Shown piece by piece: positions 12,017-24,594 of a stretch of DNA of 64,000 bases (the first letter of the stretch is position 1; every line of letters begins with the position of its first letter). Location of the stretch: assembly GCA_030180135.1 (NCBI GenBank), contig CM058234.1, forward strand, positions 5,515,543-5,579,542, in the 5' to 3' direction. Below the pieces are notes generated by a model. It was not told the DNA's origin and ran no database searches. It saw only the letters and a list, made by a program, of their open reading frames with translations. The DNA is from Orychophragmus violaceus (Eukaryota; Streptophyta; Magnoliopsida; Brassicales; Brassicaceae). Both the position numbers and the translations under genes were made by a program.

Positions 12017-12668
12017 TGTTTGAAAATCCTAGGATCTAGGGTTATGTTATTGAATCATCGATCTCGTGTTTACCTCAGAGATGGCAGCGGAATGAATGGT
12101 GAACGAGATCAGCAGCGACTCAGATGCTTCGCCTCTACCAGATACACACGCACACAAAGCTGGAAAGTCGGGATGCTAGTGTCGGATCTTGGGATCACTG
12201 AGTTTAGGTGGTTCTCCTTTCCTGCAACAGAAAAAGTGAACGGCTAGGGTTCCAGGTCGACCATATAAGCCTTTATATAGACCTGGGATGACTAAACCGA
12301 AATCAGAATTAATTCCAACTCGTTTAACTCATGAAATCAAAACGTCAGTTTCGAAACCCGATTTGTGTCGATCGACACACTCACTGTGTCGATCGACACA
12401 CCACTATAAACTCAATATTAATGTGTATCCAATACACATCGATATGATCATTACCATAATGATCATTCCCATGTTTGTGCTTCCAGTTTGCTTAGGTGTG
12501 TGACCCTCTAGGATCATATAATACTGGCAGTAAGTCCACGACTTACAGATTACAAGAGGCTTCTAGCAAAGCATTGCAACCACCCAGTATTATACGAAAT
12601 GTCTGATCTCGACACACAACTATCATCAGGAGTGAGTACAAGTGTGATTTCAGGACATAATCCCAACA
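12017..12668 (-). repeat. Copia 3' LTR
   Basis: This is the left copy of the LTR. It contains one pair of TGTCGATCGACA palindromes 21 bp apart (12366-12399). The inner edge abuts the polypurine tract at about 12669-12682. It is a direct repeat of 18641-19293. Confidence 0.93.
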
Positions 12669-13493
12669 ATCTCCCACTTGTACTGGAATCACCAATTCCT
12701 ATAATCCTTTTGTCTCTATATCTCGATTTGGCATAAGACAAGATTGGTGTCATCCTTATTAAGCCAATATCGTGTTTATCGAACTCCTGATCTATACTGA
12801 ACAAGACAAACAACTGAACTACAGTTCGTTTGAGTGCGGCCACACATTTTCTCAGTATTGAATCTTCGATAGGCCTTGAGATATTTATCTCCCGTTGTAC
12901 AGGAGGGACAAATCCCATCTTTTTCCATCCATGTTTCCATACACACTTCATGATACACCTAAGCAATGCCTTTATAGCCGCCAGTTACGGGTCGACGTTT
13001 GACAAGGTCAGAGTGTACCAATTCATCTGCAAGAAATCATGATAAACTCAGGTCTAAGGACTATACTCTATAGTCGTAATGAAAACCTCTCATGACACAG
13101 ATATAACTATCTTGGAGACTTCTCATTTGCAGGTCATGTCCGATCATATGTTCATCAACATATATCTATGTGACTGATTGTGATACTCATATCACTGACT
13201 CCATGAAACTTAGTCAACAGTCACCTCACAAGCTAGTCTCTCGCGGTTGCCAGTGTCCCACTTTGACAACCTCGACTAGGGACACATCATAATTTATGTC
13301 GTCTATAGCTTATAGGGTTTCATGATCAAGTCCTCAACTTGATGACCTATAATATGGCATAAACTTATTTTGGGACCATTATTTAGATCACAATAAATAA
13401 TGCTGAAATCAAATTTCATTAAACATATCCAAAAGAATGTTTACAAGAACATCTTAATATAACTAAAATAAAACCACAAAACTCCCACTGGAA

Positions 13494-13727
13494 TCAAGAT
13501 TTAATGCCTACAGCAGTCGTATGACTCTCATGCTTAGGCCTTGGGAGTGGCTTAGTCAGAGGATCAGCGACATTCTCGTCCGTCGGAACTCGGTTGATCT
13601 TCACTTCACCTCTATTGACGATATCACAAATCATGTGGTATCTCCTCTCAATGTGTTTGGACTTCTGGTGTGACCTGGGTTCTTTCGCCTGAGCAATGGC
13701 TCCATTGTTGTCACAAAACAAAGCCAT
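13494..13727 (-). pseudogene. Copia RNase H C-terminal remnant
   Basis: The frame reads LFCDNNGAIAQAKEPRSHQK then KHIERRYH and VADPLTKPL, the standard end of copia pol. A TAG just upstream (about 13734) and a TGA near 13779 separate it from the RT frame. Confidence 0.9.
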
Positions 13728-13778
13728 TGGCTACAAGATACTAGGAACCACACCTAGTTCAGTCATGAACTTCTTGAT

Positions 13779-15188
13779 TCAAACAGCTTCCTTTGCCGCT
13801 TCTGAAGCAGCAACGTATTCAGCTTCCGTCGTGGAATCAGCTACGGTATTCTGCTTAGAGCTCTTCCAGCTCACTGCACCGCCATTTAGACAGAAGACAT
13901 ATCCAGACTGTGATCGGAAATCGTCTCTGTCCATCTGAAAACTCGCATCAGTAAATCCATTCACCACAAGTTCTTCACTTCCTCCATATACCAAGAACTT
14001 ATCTTTGGTATGTCTCAAATATTTGAGAATATTCTTGACAGCTGTCCAGTGATCTTCACCTGGATCAGATTGGTATCTACTCGTCATGCTTAACGCGTAA
14101 GCTACATCTGGACGAGTGCAGAGCATGGCATACATGATAGATCCTATTGCAGAAGCATAAGGAATCATACCCATGCGTTCTCTCTCAGCCTGTGTCGCCG
14201 GACACTGCTTCTTACTGAGACTAATCCCATGAGACATTGGTATGAAGCCTTTCTTGGAATCATGCATCTTGAATATGTGCAACACCTTATCAATATAAGT
14301 GTCCTGGCACAATCCAATCAGCCTATTCGCTCTATCTCTGTAGATTCTGATTCCAAGTATGTACACGGCTTCTCCCATGTCTTTCATGGAAAAACAACTT
14401 CCGAGCCAAGTCTTAACAAACTGAAGCAACAAAACATCATTACCGAGAAGAAGTATGTCATCGACATACAGTACGAGAAACGTAATTCCGCTCCCACTAG
14501 TCTTCTTGTATACACATGGTTCTTCTTCGTTCTTGATGAAACCAAATTGTTTTACTGCTTCATCAAAATGAAGATTCCAACTCCGTGATGCTTGCTTCAA
14601 TCCATAAATGGATTTATGAAGCTTGTATACCTTCCCAGCATTTTTAGGATCTACAAAACCCTCAGGTTGTGTCATATACACATCCTCTTCCAAACTACCA
14701 TTCAGGAAAGCGGTTTTGACATCCATCTGCCAAATCTCATAATCATAATAAGCGGCAGTTTCTAGAAGAATCCGAATGGATTTAAGCATAGCGACTGGGG
14801 AATAGGTTTCATCATAGTCAATACCATGAATTTGTTTGAAACCTTTAGCCACCAACCTAGCTTTATAAATTTGGACATTGCCATCCACGTCAATCTTCTT
14901 CTTGAAGATCCATTTACACTCAATGGCTTTCGCACCATTAGGTAAATCGACGAAGGACCATACTTGGTTTTCTGACATGGATCCCATTTCGGATTTAGAG
15001 GCTCCAAGCCACTTTTCGGAGTCCGGGCCCATCATTGCTTCCGCGAAGGTCGCCGGTTTGTCACTTTCAATGATCATCAGATCATTGCAATTGGTCACGA
15101 GAAATCCATAATATCTCTCGGGTTCGTGACGGATCCTTCCGGATCTGCGAACTTCAGGCGCGGGCTCCACAGAACTTTGTGGATCCAA
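13779..15188 (-). pseudogene. Copia reverse transcriptase and RNase H (N-terminal part)
   Basis: A long RVT_2 frame (469 codons) has the expected core motifs WKSSKQNT, MDVKTAFLNG and the catalytic LYVDDILLLG. RNase H follows, starting FTDASFQMDRDD and containing TEAEYVA. It stops at a TGA just after SEAAKEAV. The rest of RNase H is in the adjacent segment 13494-13727. Confidence 0.93.
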
Positions 15189-15446
15189 CTGCTGCTCTTC
15201 CTCAGCAGGTTGAGCAGTTTTCTGTGCATCTTGAATTTCTTCTAGATGTACTTTACTCCCACTGTTTTTCTTAGAAAAAAATTCTCTCTCAAGAAAAGAA
15301 CAGTCCCGAGCAACAAAAACTTTGTTCTCAGATCAGTTGTAAAAGTAGTATGCCTTGGTTTCCCTAGGATAACCAACGAAGTATCATTTATCTGATTTGG
15401 GTGCGAGTTTGTCAGAGATTAAACGTTTGACATAAGCCTCACAAGC

Positions 15447-16397
15447 TCAAATCTTCAGGAAAGACGGACTTGGAATATTCCCAGTCCACAATTCATGTGG
15501 TGTCTTTTCCACTGATTTAGATGGCACCATGTTTAGTGTAAACGCAGACGTTTCTAGAGTGTATCCCCAAAAGGATAATGGAAGATCTGAATGACTCATC
15601 ATAGACCGAACCATATCCAATAAAGTTCGATTCCTCCTCTCTGACACTCCATTCCATTGGGGTGTTCCAGGAGGAGTGAGTTGTAAAACAATTCCACACT
15701 CGCTCAGATAGTCACTGAACTCGTGACTTAAGTATTCTCCTCCGCGATCCGACCGCAGAACTTTGATACTTTTGCCAAGTTGGTTCTGTACTTCATTCTT
15801 GAACTCCTTGAATCTATCAAAGGATTCTGAGTTGTGTCTCATCAAATAGACATAGCCATACCTACTGAAGTCATCAGTGAAGGTAATGAAGTACTTGTAA
15901 TTTCCTCTGGCAACAGTGCTCATTGGCACACATACATCAATATGAATAAGGCCCAATAAATCACTGGCCCTTTCATTCGGTTTGTTGAAAGGAGCCCTAG
16001 CCATTTTGCCCATCAAGCAAGATTCGCATTTCTCACATGATTCAAAATCAAATGAGCCCAGAAGCCCATTTCGATGGAGCCTCTGAATGCGTTTCTCATT
16101 GATGTGGCTCAAACGACAATGCCATAAGAAAGTCGGGTTTTCGTCATTTGACTTGAACCGTTTTGTATTTATGTTAAAGACATGCATTTCTTGGTTTAAG
16201 ACATATAACCCATTTTCTAATGGGGCGCTACCATAAAACGTACCATCACGACGAAAAGAACAAACTTTATTCTTAATAGCAAAATCAAAATCTTCCAAAT
16301 CCAAAACGGAAAATGAAATTATGTTTCTGCTAATCGCAGGTACAAAGTAGCAATTATTCAATTCTAAAACCATGCCAGAAGGTAAAAAAAAAATCAT
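15447..16397 (-). pseudogene. Copia integrase
   Basis: This frame contains the pre-integrase HHCC zinc finger (HCRLSHINEKRIQRLHRNG ... CESC). The rve catalytic core follows: HIDVC first aspartate, TFTDDFSRYGY second, and the third acidic residue in the NGVSERRNR region. The C-terminus runs into stops between 15447 and 15188, where the frame that leads to RT carries at least two in-frame stops. Confidence 0.9.
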
Positions 16398-17442
16398 AAG
16401 TGCCTACGGCCAGTGCAACAACCTTAGCTCCATTCCCGACCCGTAGCTCCACTTGTCCTTTCTTCAGCGTTCTACTGTTTCTTAGTGCCTGCATATTAGT
16501 ACAAATATGAGCACCGCAGCCGGTATCCAATACCCACGAAGTAGAACTATAAGTCATAACGTTAAGTTCGATAACATAAATACCTGAATCAGACGCATTA
16601 TACGTCTTCTTCAGCTTCTTGTAATCTTCCATTAATTTCTTGCAGTCTCTCTTCCAATGACCTAGCTGCTTGCAGTAGTTACATTTGTCCTCAGGAGAAG
16701 GCCCGGATTTGGGCTTGGGCTTGGGCTTGTCTTGACTCTCAGTCTGGACAGCTTTAGCCTTTCCCTTATCCTTACTAGGTTTCTTAAACCTTTTACCCCC
16801 TTGTACCATCAGTACACTGGGATTTGCCTTCTTGAGATTTGGCTCTGCTGTTTTCAGCATGCCGTGCAACTCAGTCAATGTCTTAGTCATGTTTTGCATG
16901 TTGTAGTTCATGATGAACTGATCAAAACACGACGGCAAAGACTGCAGAATCATGTCAGTAACTAGCTCCTGGCTAATGGCACCGTCCAGTTTCCTCAGGT
17001 TATCAATGTAACCCATCATTTTAAGGACATGAGGACTTACTGGACTGTCCTTAGCCAGCTTGCAATCCATGAGAGATTTAACCGTCTGGTATCTCTCTGT
17101 GCGAGCTTGCTCCTGAAACAATGCTTTCAGGCTGTTAATCATCTCAATCGGTGACAATACGTTCTCATATTGCTTCTGCAGCTCAGAGTTCATAGTCACC
17201 AGCATTAGACAATTAACGTCTTTGACATCAGCTGAATGCTTATCCCAAGCATTCTTATCTGCCTGCGTGGCATTGGAACGTGGCCTCTCGGGGAGAACTC
17301 TTGTAAGGACATATTCCTTGTTCTCCTGCCTGAGAACTATTCTCAGGTTCCGATACCATTCCAAGAAATTTGATCCATTAAGCTTGTCCTTCTCAAGGAC
17401 GGATCTTAGCGAGAAAGTGTTGATGTGAGTTGGGACAAACAT
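16354..17442 (-). pseudogene. Copia gag and protease
   Basis: The 362-residue frame starts MFVPTHINTFSL. It has a gag domain, then a basic proline-lysine region, a CCHC zinc knuckle CNYCKQLGHWKRDC (about residue 250) and the aspartic protease motif LDTGCGAHI (about residue 305). The frame is lost at an A10 run on the plus strand (about 16384-16393). There the protease end overlaps the integrase frame that starts at 16397, so a slippage or single-base indel separates gag-PR from the rest of pol. Confidence 0.9.
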
Positions 17443-18085
17443 AGCTGTAATTAAAAGAGGTAGAGGTTCTAGTTATGATGTTCAAGGAAATGAGAATTCT
17501 TATCTAATAAGAAAACTCGCATTGTATTCAAAACTGTGTTTCCTCAGATGAATACAATGAACCAAGATCCTTACTTCACCAAAATTTGAGTGGGCGACTC
17601 GCCATCACCCGAACTTCAGTTATCTAGGTAAACAAATCATTGTTAATTGTACCCAGTACAACTCTCGGTCGCAGATAAGACAATTCATGTCTTACCCACT
17701 CTGATGTCTCTAGGCCCAGAACTTCTGATAGCCCAGTCAAGTAAACCAATCTTTTCAGTCTTGTGATCATTGACAGTCGCACTGCAAGTCTATCAATGAT
17801 CACCTGCCTTATTCATGTAGTTGTGGATACCAAGGAATCCAAGACTATCCAACAACGAAACGAGTATTGACAGTAGACAAGATCGGGCAAGACATCAAGG
17901 TCACTTGATATTTTAGTTGAGGAATAGGAATATTTAATCTTGATGCATATCCAATATGCATCCAAGAAGTTTTTAAGTTAATTAAAACATCTAGATTTAT
18001 TAAGTTTAGGTTAATCTAGAACATTGGATTAAATTTGGTCTGGTATTCGCAATTTGAGGTTCAATCACCAAATCTGCGAGTGGTG

Positions 18086-18482
18086 TGTCGATCGACACCA
18101 AACATTGTCGGTCGACACAACCTAACTTAAACCGGACTTCGATAACCGGTCAAACCGGATCGAATTTCCTTAACCGGCTCAATCTAATTGAACCGGTCCA
18201 GTTTAATGATCCATGTCAATCGACACACATCACTGTGTCGTTCGACATGGCCTAACCAAAACTAAATTGGCTTTTCCGGTTCAATCCAATTGAACCGGAT
18301 CGATAACCGGTAAATCTAATTTAACCGAAATCAACCAATTATAAATGTGTCGACCGACGCACCCAGTATGTCGATCGACACATTAGGGTAACAGGAAATC
18401 CGATCTCTAAGATCGGAACCCTAAAATTTTATACGCGGTTTTGCTGCGTGTCGACCGACACAAGATTAGTGTCGATCGACAC
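18086..18482. promoter_or_regulatory. Cluster of paired TGTCGATCGACA palindromes in the copia leader
   Basis: Four pairs of near-perfect 12-bp palindromes (TGTCGRYCGACA) lie at about 18086, 18214, 18347 and 18449. The members of each pair start 20, 22, 21 and 21 bp apart. A further pair with 21-bp spacing sits in each LTR. Constant two-turn spacing suggests a bound protein. The function is not known to me. Confidence 0.5.
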
Positions 18483-18640
18483 CATGCGAAAATACAATTT
18501 CATCGTTTTAAATCACAGACTAAAACCGAGTTTTTCTTGATCAAAACATGAAACATCAAGCATAAATCTATTCAAATACATCATTTTCGAATTACATGCT
18601 TTTTATTCAATGATTTAAACCCTAATAGCTCTGATACCAC

Positions 18641-19293
18641 TGTTTTGAAAAGCCTAGGATCTAGGGTTATGTTATTGAATCATCGATCTCGTGTTTACCT
18701 CAGAGATAACCGCGGAATGAATGGTGAACGAGATCAGCAGCGACTCAGATGCTTCGCCTCTACCAGATACACACGCACACAAAGCTGGAAAGCCGGGATG
18801 CTAGTCCCGGATCTTGGGATCACTGAGTTTAGGTGGTTCTCCTTTCCTGCAACAGAAAAAGTGAACGGCTAGGGTTCCAGGTCGACCATATAAGCCTTTA
18901 TATAGACCTGGGATGACTAAACCGAAATCAAAATTAATTCCAATTTGTTTAAGTCATGAAATCGAAACGTCAGTTTCGAAACCCGATCTGTGTCGATCGA
19001 CACACTCACTGTGTCGATCGACACACCACTATAAACTCAATATTAATGTGTATCCAATACACATCGATATGATCATTACCATAATGATCATTCCCATGTT
19101 TGTGCTTCCAGTTTGCTTAGGTGTGTGACCCTATAGGATCATATAATACTGGCAGTAAGTCCACGACTTACAGATTACAAGAGGCTTCTAGCAAAGCATT
19201 GCAACCACCCAGTATTATACGAAATATCTGATCTCGACACACAACTATCATCAGGAGTGAGTACAAGTGTGATTTCAGGATATAATCCCAACA
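18641..19293 (-). repeat. Copia 5' LTR
   Basis: This is the right copy, so in minus orientation it is the 5' LTR that would drive transcription. One base separates it from the tRNA-Met primer site. It carries the same paired palindrome (about 18991-19024) as the other LTR. Confidence 0.93.
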
Positions 19294-19298
19294 TAATC

Positions 19299-19976
19299 CA
19301 CTTGATGAATTGATCAGGAAAATTCATCGCAACCAACACATTCAGAAGGAAATCCCATTGGACTGAGTCAAACGCCTTAGAAATGTCTATCTGCATTGCA
19401 CATCGAGAAGAGATTGCATCCTTATGATAATCTTTCACAAGTTCAGTAGCTAGAAGGACATTCTCAACCAGTAACCTGTCTCGAACAAAAGCTGATTGGT
19501 TCCAGGTGATTAGCTTAGGGAGGATACTTTTAATTCGATTTGCGAGGATCTTTGAGATGACTTTATAAAGAACGTTGCAGCAGGAAATTGGCCTATAGTC
19601 TTTCATTTCCAAGGAATCCTCCTTCTTTGGTATCAGCGCCAGAATGGTTGTGTTGACACCCTTTGGAAGGAAACCTGTGAGAAAGAATGACTGAATAGCC
19701 ACTGTGAAGTTGTTACCGATGATTTCCCACGCGTTTTTAAAGAACTCAGCAGTGAACCCGTCTGGTCCAGGTGATTTGTTGTTCGGCATATGAAAGAGAA
19801 CGTCATTGACTTCCTTTTCAGTGACCTCCTTCTGTAATTTCTCAACATCCTCACTGCTGCATCGAAAGTCGAGCAGATTCTGTAAATTTTGTATCTCAAC
19901 TCCCTGATAATCTGGTGGCTTGAAAGTAAGGAATTCTTTGAAGAATCTCTCAGCTTCCATTTTGATCTCATCCTCC
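19299..19976 (-). pseudogene. LINE ORF2 N-terminal part of reverse transcriptase
   Basis: The frame encodes NNKSPGPDGFTAEFFK, then LIPKKEDSLEMKDYRPISCC and SAFVRDRLL and DISKAFDSV, the classic N-terminal RT motifs of plant LINEs. It reads leftward into the copia 5' LTR. Across the 7.3-kb insertion the reading continues at 12011 with ICISTASFSIQINGELAG, which shows one RT was split. Confidence 0.9.
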
Positions 19977-19986
19977 GAGCTATTAT

Positions 19987-20269
19987 CAGACCGATGAATG
20001 AAGGAAAAAAAAAGATAAAGGTGAAAAAGAGGTTACAAGATTCTTAATATCACATATGATGCATGTAATCTCAGTCAAATCAATCCCTGGCATAAGGGCA
20101 CTAATGAGAGCATTCGAGTCCGAACAAATTCAAATTCGCATTAACCCGGCCAATTGAGTTGTTTAGAAATTTAATTAACACATTAAAGATTTAGGCATAC
20201 ATACTAAGGTCGTTAATTAATACACATCGTGATCTTAAATTTATTGTCACACTAGTGTTTTGTTTCTTT
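19987..20269. other. Host sequence between LINE and CACTA element
   Basis: Short intergenic stretch with no gene or RNA seen. It ends at TTT (20267-20269), the left target duplication of the CACTA element. Confidence 0.5.
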
Positions 20270-20281
20270 CACTACAAGAAA

Positions 20282-20575
20282 ACAGGGCTATTACCGACGG
20301 AATTACCGACGGAAGTAATTCCGTCAGAAATTACCGACGATAAAACGACGACTTTCATACGGGAAGTTTTCCGACGGAAAACCGTCGAAAATTTCCGACC
20401 GTTTTCTCATTCTGTCGGAAACACCCGACGGTAAACCGACGGTTTAATTTTCCGTCGGTATTCCGTTGTATTTCGGTCGGTTTAGCGTCGGTTTACTATA
20501 GCCGTTAAACTGACCGTCAATGGAACCGTTGGGTCGACTAGAAACCGACCGATTTCCGACGGAATTCCGTCAAAA
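20282..20575. repeat. Left subterminal CCGACGG/CCGTCGG motif region of the CACTA element
   Basis: More than ten copies of CCGACGG or its complement in either orientation lie within 300 bp of the left terminus. By analogy with maize En/Spm these would be TNPA-type binding sites. Confidence 0.75.
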
Positions 20576-20590
20576 ATTATGCTACATATA
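20554..20590 (+). promoter_or_regulatory. Promoter module of the TNP2 gene
   Basis: The palindromic pair TTTCCGACGGAATTCCGTC (20554 on) is followed at about 20584 by a weak TATA-like box (acatatac). A CT-rich leader then runs to the ATG at 20675. The same palindrome precedes the other genes of the element, which fits autoregulation by the element's own DNA-binding protein. Confidence 0.5.
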
Positions 20591-20674
20591 CCTCATCCCT
20601 CCTCTCTTCCCCTCCACACCTATCCCTCCATAACTCTCTCTCTCTCTCTCTAATACTTCTAGTAACCAAGAAAA

Positions 20675-23600
20675 ATGTCTTCTTCTAACTATTATAGATC
20701 GTGGATGGACGGAGTTAGGATTGATGAGGTGACGAAGCTAGTGGACCGGGAATATGCACTTGGTATTGCAGAGTTCATGTCGCTAGCTTGCAGTCAACCA
20801 CATACGCTGAAAAATGGTAAGTTAAAATGTCCATGTGCGAATTGCCGGAATTTTAGAAATCTTACGATTGGCGAAGTATGGTTTCACTTGTATTCAGTTG
20901 GGTTTATGTCGGGTTATAAGATTTGGTATCTTCATGGGGAAACTTCGGATTATGCAAGTAGTAGTAGAGAACCTTACGGTGGTACTAGTACTAGGGAACC
21001 TAATGTTAGTTCTAGCGAACCTTATACTGCCGATGTAGATTTTGGTGTATGCACCATTCAGATGGTTAATGATGCACATAGAGAAATTATTCCAGAGGTA
21101 GGTGAATATCAAATTCCTAGGGTAGGTGAGGAACCAAATGTAGAAACTAGGAGATTTTTTGACATGTTAGATGCAGCGAAGCGGCCGCTTTACGATGGTT
21201 GCAGAGAGGGTCATTCGCCATTATCATCTGCTACAAGATTAATGGGCATAAAGACGGACTACAATCTGCCGGAAGAATGTGTGGATGCGATTTGCGAGTT
21301 TTTGAAAGATATTCTTCCAGAAGATAACCTTGCGCCGGGTTCATACAATGAGGTCGAGAAACTGGTTAAAGGGCTGGGATTACCGTATGAGATGATAGAT
21401 GTGTGCATCGACAACTGTATGATATACTGGCGAGAAGAACAATTCCGTCTGGAATGCAAATTCTGTAAGAAGCCGCGCTATGAGGATACAAGGGGAAGAG
21501 CTAAGGTTCCGTTCAAGCGAATGTGGTATATGCCATTAACCGATAGGCTGAGGCGGTTATACCAGTCGGAGCGAACTGCGGGGGAAATGAGATGGCATTC
21601 TGAGCATAGAAGAGAGGCAGAGATTGCACATCCGTCGGATGCTGAAGCGTGGAAACATTTTCAGAGATTATATCCAGATTTTGCTTACGATCCACGTAAC
21701 GTGTACCTCGGATTATGCACAGATGGTTTTAACCCGTTTGGAAGGCATGGGAGACAATATTCGTTGTGGCCTGTGATTCTGACTCCTTATAATCTACCGC
21801 CGACTATGTGCATGCGTCGAGAGTTTCTTTTCCTCTCCGTACTCGTTCCCGGTCCAGAGCACCCGAAAAGATCACTTGATGTATTCTTGCAGCCGTTGAT
21901 ACATGAGTTGCAAATGTTATGGCAGCCCGGTGTTGTAGCATACGATGTTTCATGCAAGGAAAATTTTTTGATGAGGGCTGCATTGATGTGGACCATTAGC
22001 GATTTTCCGGCTTATGGTATGTTATCAGGATGGACTACACATGGGAGGTTAGCATGTCCGTATTGTCAGGAAAATACCGATGCATTCCAATTGAAGAATG
22101 GACGTAAATCATGTTGGTTTGATTGTCATAGAAGATTTCTACCGCATGATCATCCCTACCGGAAAAACACTAAACATTTTACGAAGAAGAAGAAAGTGTT
22201 TGATGATCCTATTCTTCCAGAAGCTGGGTCGACTACCTTGGGCCTCTTAGAAGGATTTGGTGCATTAAGAAGTAGTGAGTGTGGTGGGAACGGGCATGAG
22301 AATATATACGGAGCTGGTATAGTCCACAACTGGCACAAGCAAAGCATTTTCTGGGATTTACCGTATTGGAAGGACCATTTACTAAGGCATAATCTTGATG
22401 TCATGCACATTGAGAAAAATTTCTTCGATAACATTATGAACACTGTGCTCAACGTGCAAGGGAAGACGAAAGATAATGTGAAGTCTAGGCTTGATTTACC
22501 TGAAATTTGTGATCGGCCTGAACTTCATCTTCAGACGAACGGAAAACCGCCAATTCCAGCATATTGGGTAGACTCGAAGTCAAAAGAAGAGTTGTTTAAG
22601 TGGATTATGCTACAAGTTAAATTCCCTGACGGGTATGCATCAAACTTGCGTAATTGTGTTGACACTGACGGAGGAAAGTTTATCGGAATGAAGAGTCATG
22701 ATTGTCATGTGATGATGCAGCGACTCCTGCCGTTTTCGTTTGCTCATCTCCTTCCTCGAGATGTCCACAAAGCAATTGCAGCTGTTGGATCTTTTTTCAG
22801 GGATATATCCACCAGGACACTCACTGTTGATGGGATCATGAGTCTGGAGCAAAATATTCCAAAAATATTATGCAATCTGGAAAAAATATTTCCACCATCT
22901 TTCTTCGACGTCATGGAACATTTGCCTATCCATCTACCGGGTGAAGCTAGACTTGGTGGACCGGTACAATATCGGTGGATGTATCCGTTCGAGCGATATA
23001 TGTTCCACCTTAAAAAGAAGGTGAAGAATCCCGCTAAAGTGGAGGGTTCTATTGCCGCTCAATATAACAACGAAGAGACTGCGACCTTTGCTGGCTACTA
23101 CTTCCCTTCGCAAGTACGCACAAGGAGTAGGCGCCCAGCTAGGAACGATGACAGGGGAGAAAGGCAAATTTATCGGTCAAGCGTTCCTAACATTTTTCAA
23201 CAGGTTGGGCGGTTAAGTGGGAAAGTAGGCAAGCGGCAACTAACACCTCAAGAGCATACACATCTCCACAAGTACATTCTAACCAACTGCGATGAAGTAT
23301 TCCAATATGATAGGTATACATGTTAGCTAGATTTATAATTTTGTATTACACTTGCTTTACTTATTGATATTCTTTTTACTTTTTGTAGGATATATATGGA
23401 AGCTCTCCAATTTCATCATCCGGAATTGGACGAGGGCGAACGTGAGGCTCGGAAACAAAAATACTTCAGCCGTTGGTTAAACTTTTATGTAAGAATTAGT
23501 TTCTTAAATCATATAAAACACTTACGAACTGGAGCAATATCTTTTAACTTTGATGTGATCATATTGTTAGGTCCGGGGGGAACTTAATGCTGGACGCATC

Positions 23601-24331
23601 CCCGATGATTGGTTAGTTGACATTGTGGAGGGCCTCCACTACACAGCAAAGTCTTATCCAAGATATTGCACTAGGGGGTATGCATTTAAGGTGCATGTAG
23701 AAGGGTCAACAAGAATTACTGCCGATCACGGAGTATCATCTGCATCTGGAGAAGTTGTTTACTATGGTATTCTTAAAGAAATACTAGAAGTAAAATACAT
23801 AGGAAAGCTTGGAATGCGCTGTGTGGTTTTTCTATGTGACTGGTATAACCCGATCGTAGGGCAAGGTGTTGTGATCGACGAGTTCGGTGTGACGTCGATT
23901 AATTCGAGCAAAAAACTAAGAAACTACGATCCATTCATTATTGCATCACAAGCAGATCAGGTAAGTAATTGTAAATAATTATTTTGGATTTCAAACTCTA
24001 ATTAAAAAAAATTAATAATATAATATTTACGCAGGTGTGTTACATTCCATACCCTCGACTAACTTATAAAAATGATCCATGGATCACCGTTACAAAGATA
24101 AACCCTCGAGGGAAGGTGTACGGAGTTGAAGAGCGCGAAGTAGAGCCCTTACAAACAAGTGGTTCTGGTGTGATCGCCCCGGTAGAAGAAACCTTTGAAG
24201 TTAATTTAGTTGTCGACTTTAGTCAATTCGGGGACATTGTTCTTCATTCAGAATCAGAAGAAGAAAGAGGCGAATTTGATGATAGTGACTCAATTTCGTC
24301 CGACTACAATACAGAAAGTGATGAAGAATAA
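20675..24331 (+). CDS. TNP2-like CACTA transposase (Transposase_21), four exons
   Basis: Exons are 20675-23313, 23389-23488, 23571-23960 and 24035-24331, with GT-AG introns that keep frame and give about 1141 residues. The N-terminus (1-80) is a Transpos_assoc domain (SWMDGVRI ... CPCANC ... GFMSGYKIWYLHGE). The central TNP2 core contains YDVSCKENFLMRAALMWT and GRLACPYCQENTDAF, then HNLDVMHIEKNFFDNIMNT. DUF4218-type sequence follows (HDCHVMMQRLLPF; WMYPFERYMFHLK). The later exons match DUF4216 (VVFLCDWYNP) and an acidic tail ends the protein. No stop or frameshift was seen, so the catalytic protein looks intact. TNP2 proteins cut and join transposon ends in the nucleus together with a TNPA-type end-binding protein. 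Confidence 0.9.
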
Positions 24332-24507
24332 AAATGTATTATGAATTTTATATTTATGATTGTTCTTAAATATATATATATATATATAATGTGTTATATA
24401 TATATGTCTGAGAACATCAATAACATTATTTGAGAGTACGTACAAAATAAAAGTAATTTTAGACTGTTATAGATATATAGAATTAGTATGTAATTTTAAA
24501 CAAATAA

Positions 24508-24594
24508 TACTAAATGGATCAACTGGTTAATGGTATAAAATACATGGGTTCAGGTCCGGGTTCGAACCGGCCCTTCCTCGGTTACATGTTTTTT
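24508..24594 (+). other. tRNA-like module 1 (A-box, B-box, T6)
   Basis: An A-box-like string TGGATCAACTGG starts at 24515. A B-box core GGTTCGAACC starts 44 bp later at 24559, the same spacing as in a tRNA gene. A T6 run (24589-24594) follows and could end Pol III transcription. The acceptor-stem halves do not pair convincingly, so it is not a normal tRNA. It lies about 180 bp after the TNP2 stop. Confidence 0.5.

Larger units (their letters stand above)
12017..19293 (-). mobile_element. Ty1/copia LTR retrotransposon inserted in the LINE
   Basis: Two 652/653-bp direct repeats (12017-12668, 18641-19293) begin TGTT and end AACA. The 5-bp repeat TAATC flanks them (12012-12016, 19294-19298). Next to the right (5') LTR is TGGTATCAGAGC in minus sense (18628-18639), the initiator-Met tRNA primer site. 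Next to the left (3') LTR is the polypurine tract AAGTGGGAGA. The gene order gag, protease, integrase, RT, RNase H is copia-type. By eye the LTRs differ at about 17 positions (about 97% identity). The coding region is broken in several places, so the element is not autonomous. Confidence 0.95.
10094..19976 (-). mobile_element. 5'-truncated LINE retrotransposon, split by a copia insertion
   Basis: The minus-strand element ends in an A-rich tail (plus-strand T-rich 10094-10112). The 10-bp direct repeat GAGCTATTAT flanks it at 10084-10093 and 19977-19986. LINE sequence occupies 10094-12016 and 19299-19976, about 2.6 kb in total. The middle is a copia element with its own TSD. The 5' end is truncated inside ORF2, so the endonuclease domain and ORF1 are missing, which is usual for LINE insertions. 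Confidence 0.9.

Noticed and set aside
12550..12966. 138-codon minus-strand frame
   Set aside because: It spans the copia LTR edge and non-coding 3' region and has no domain.
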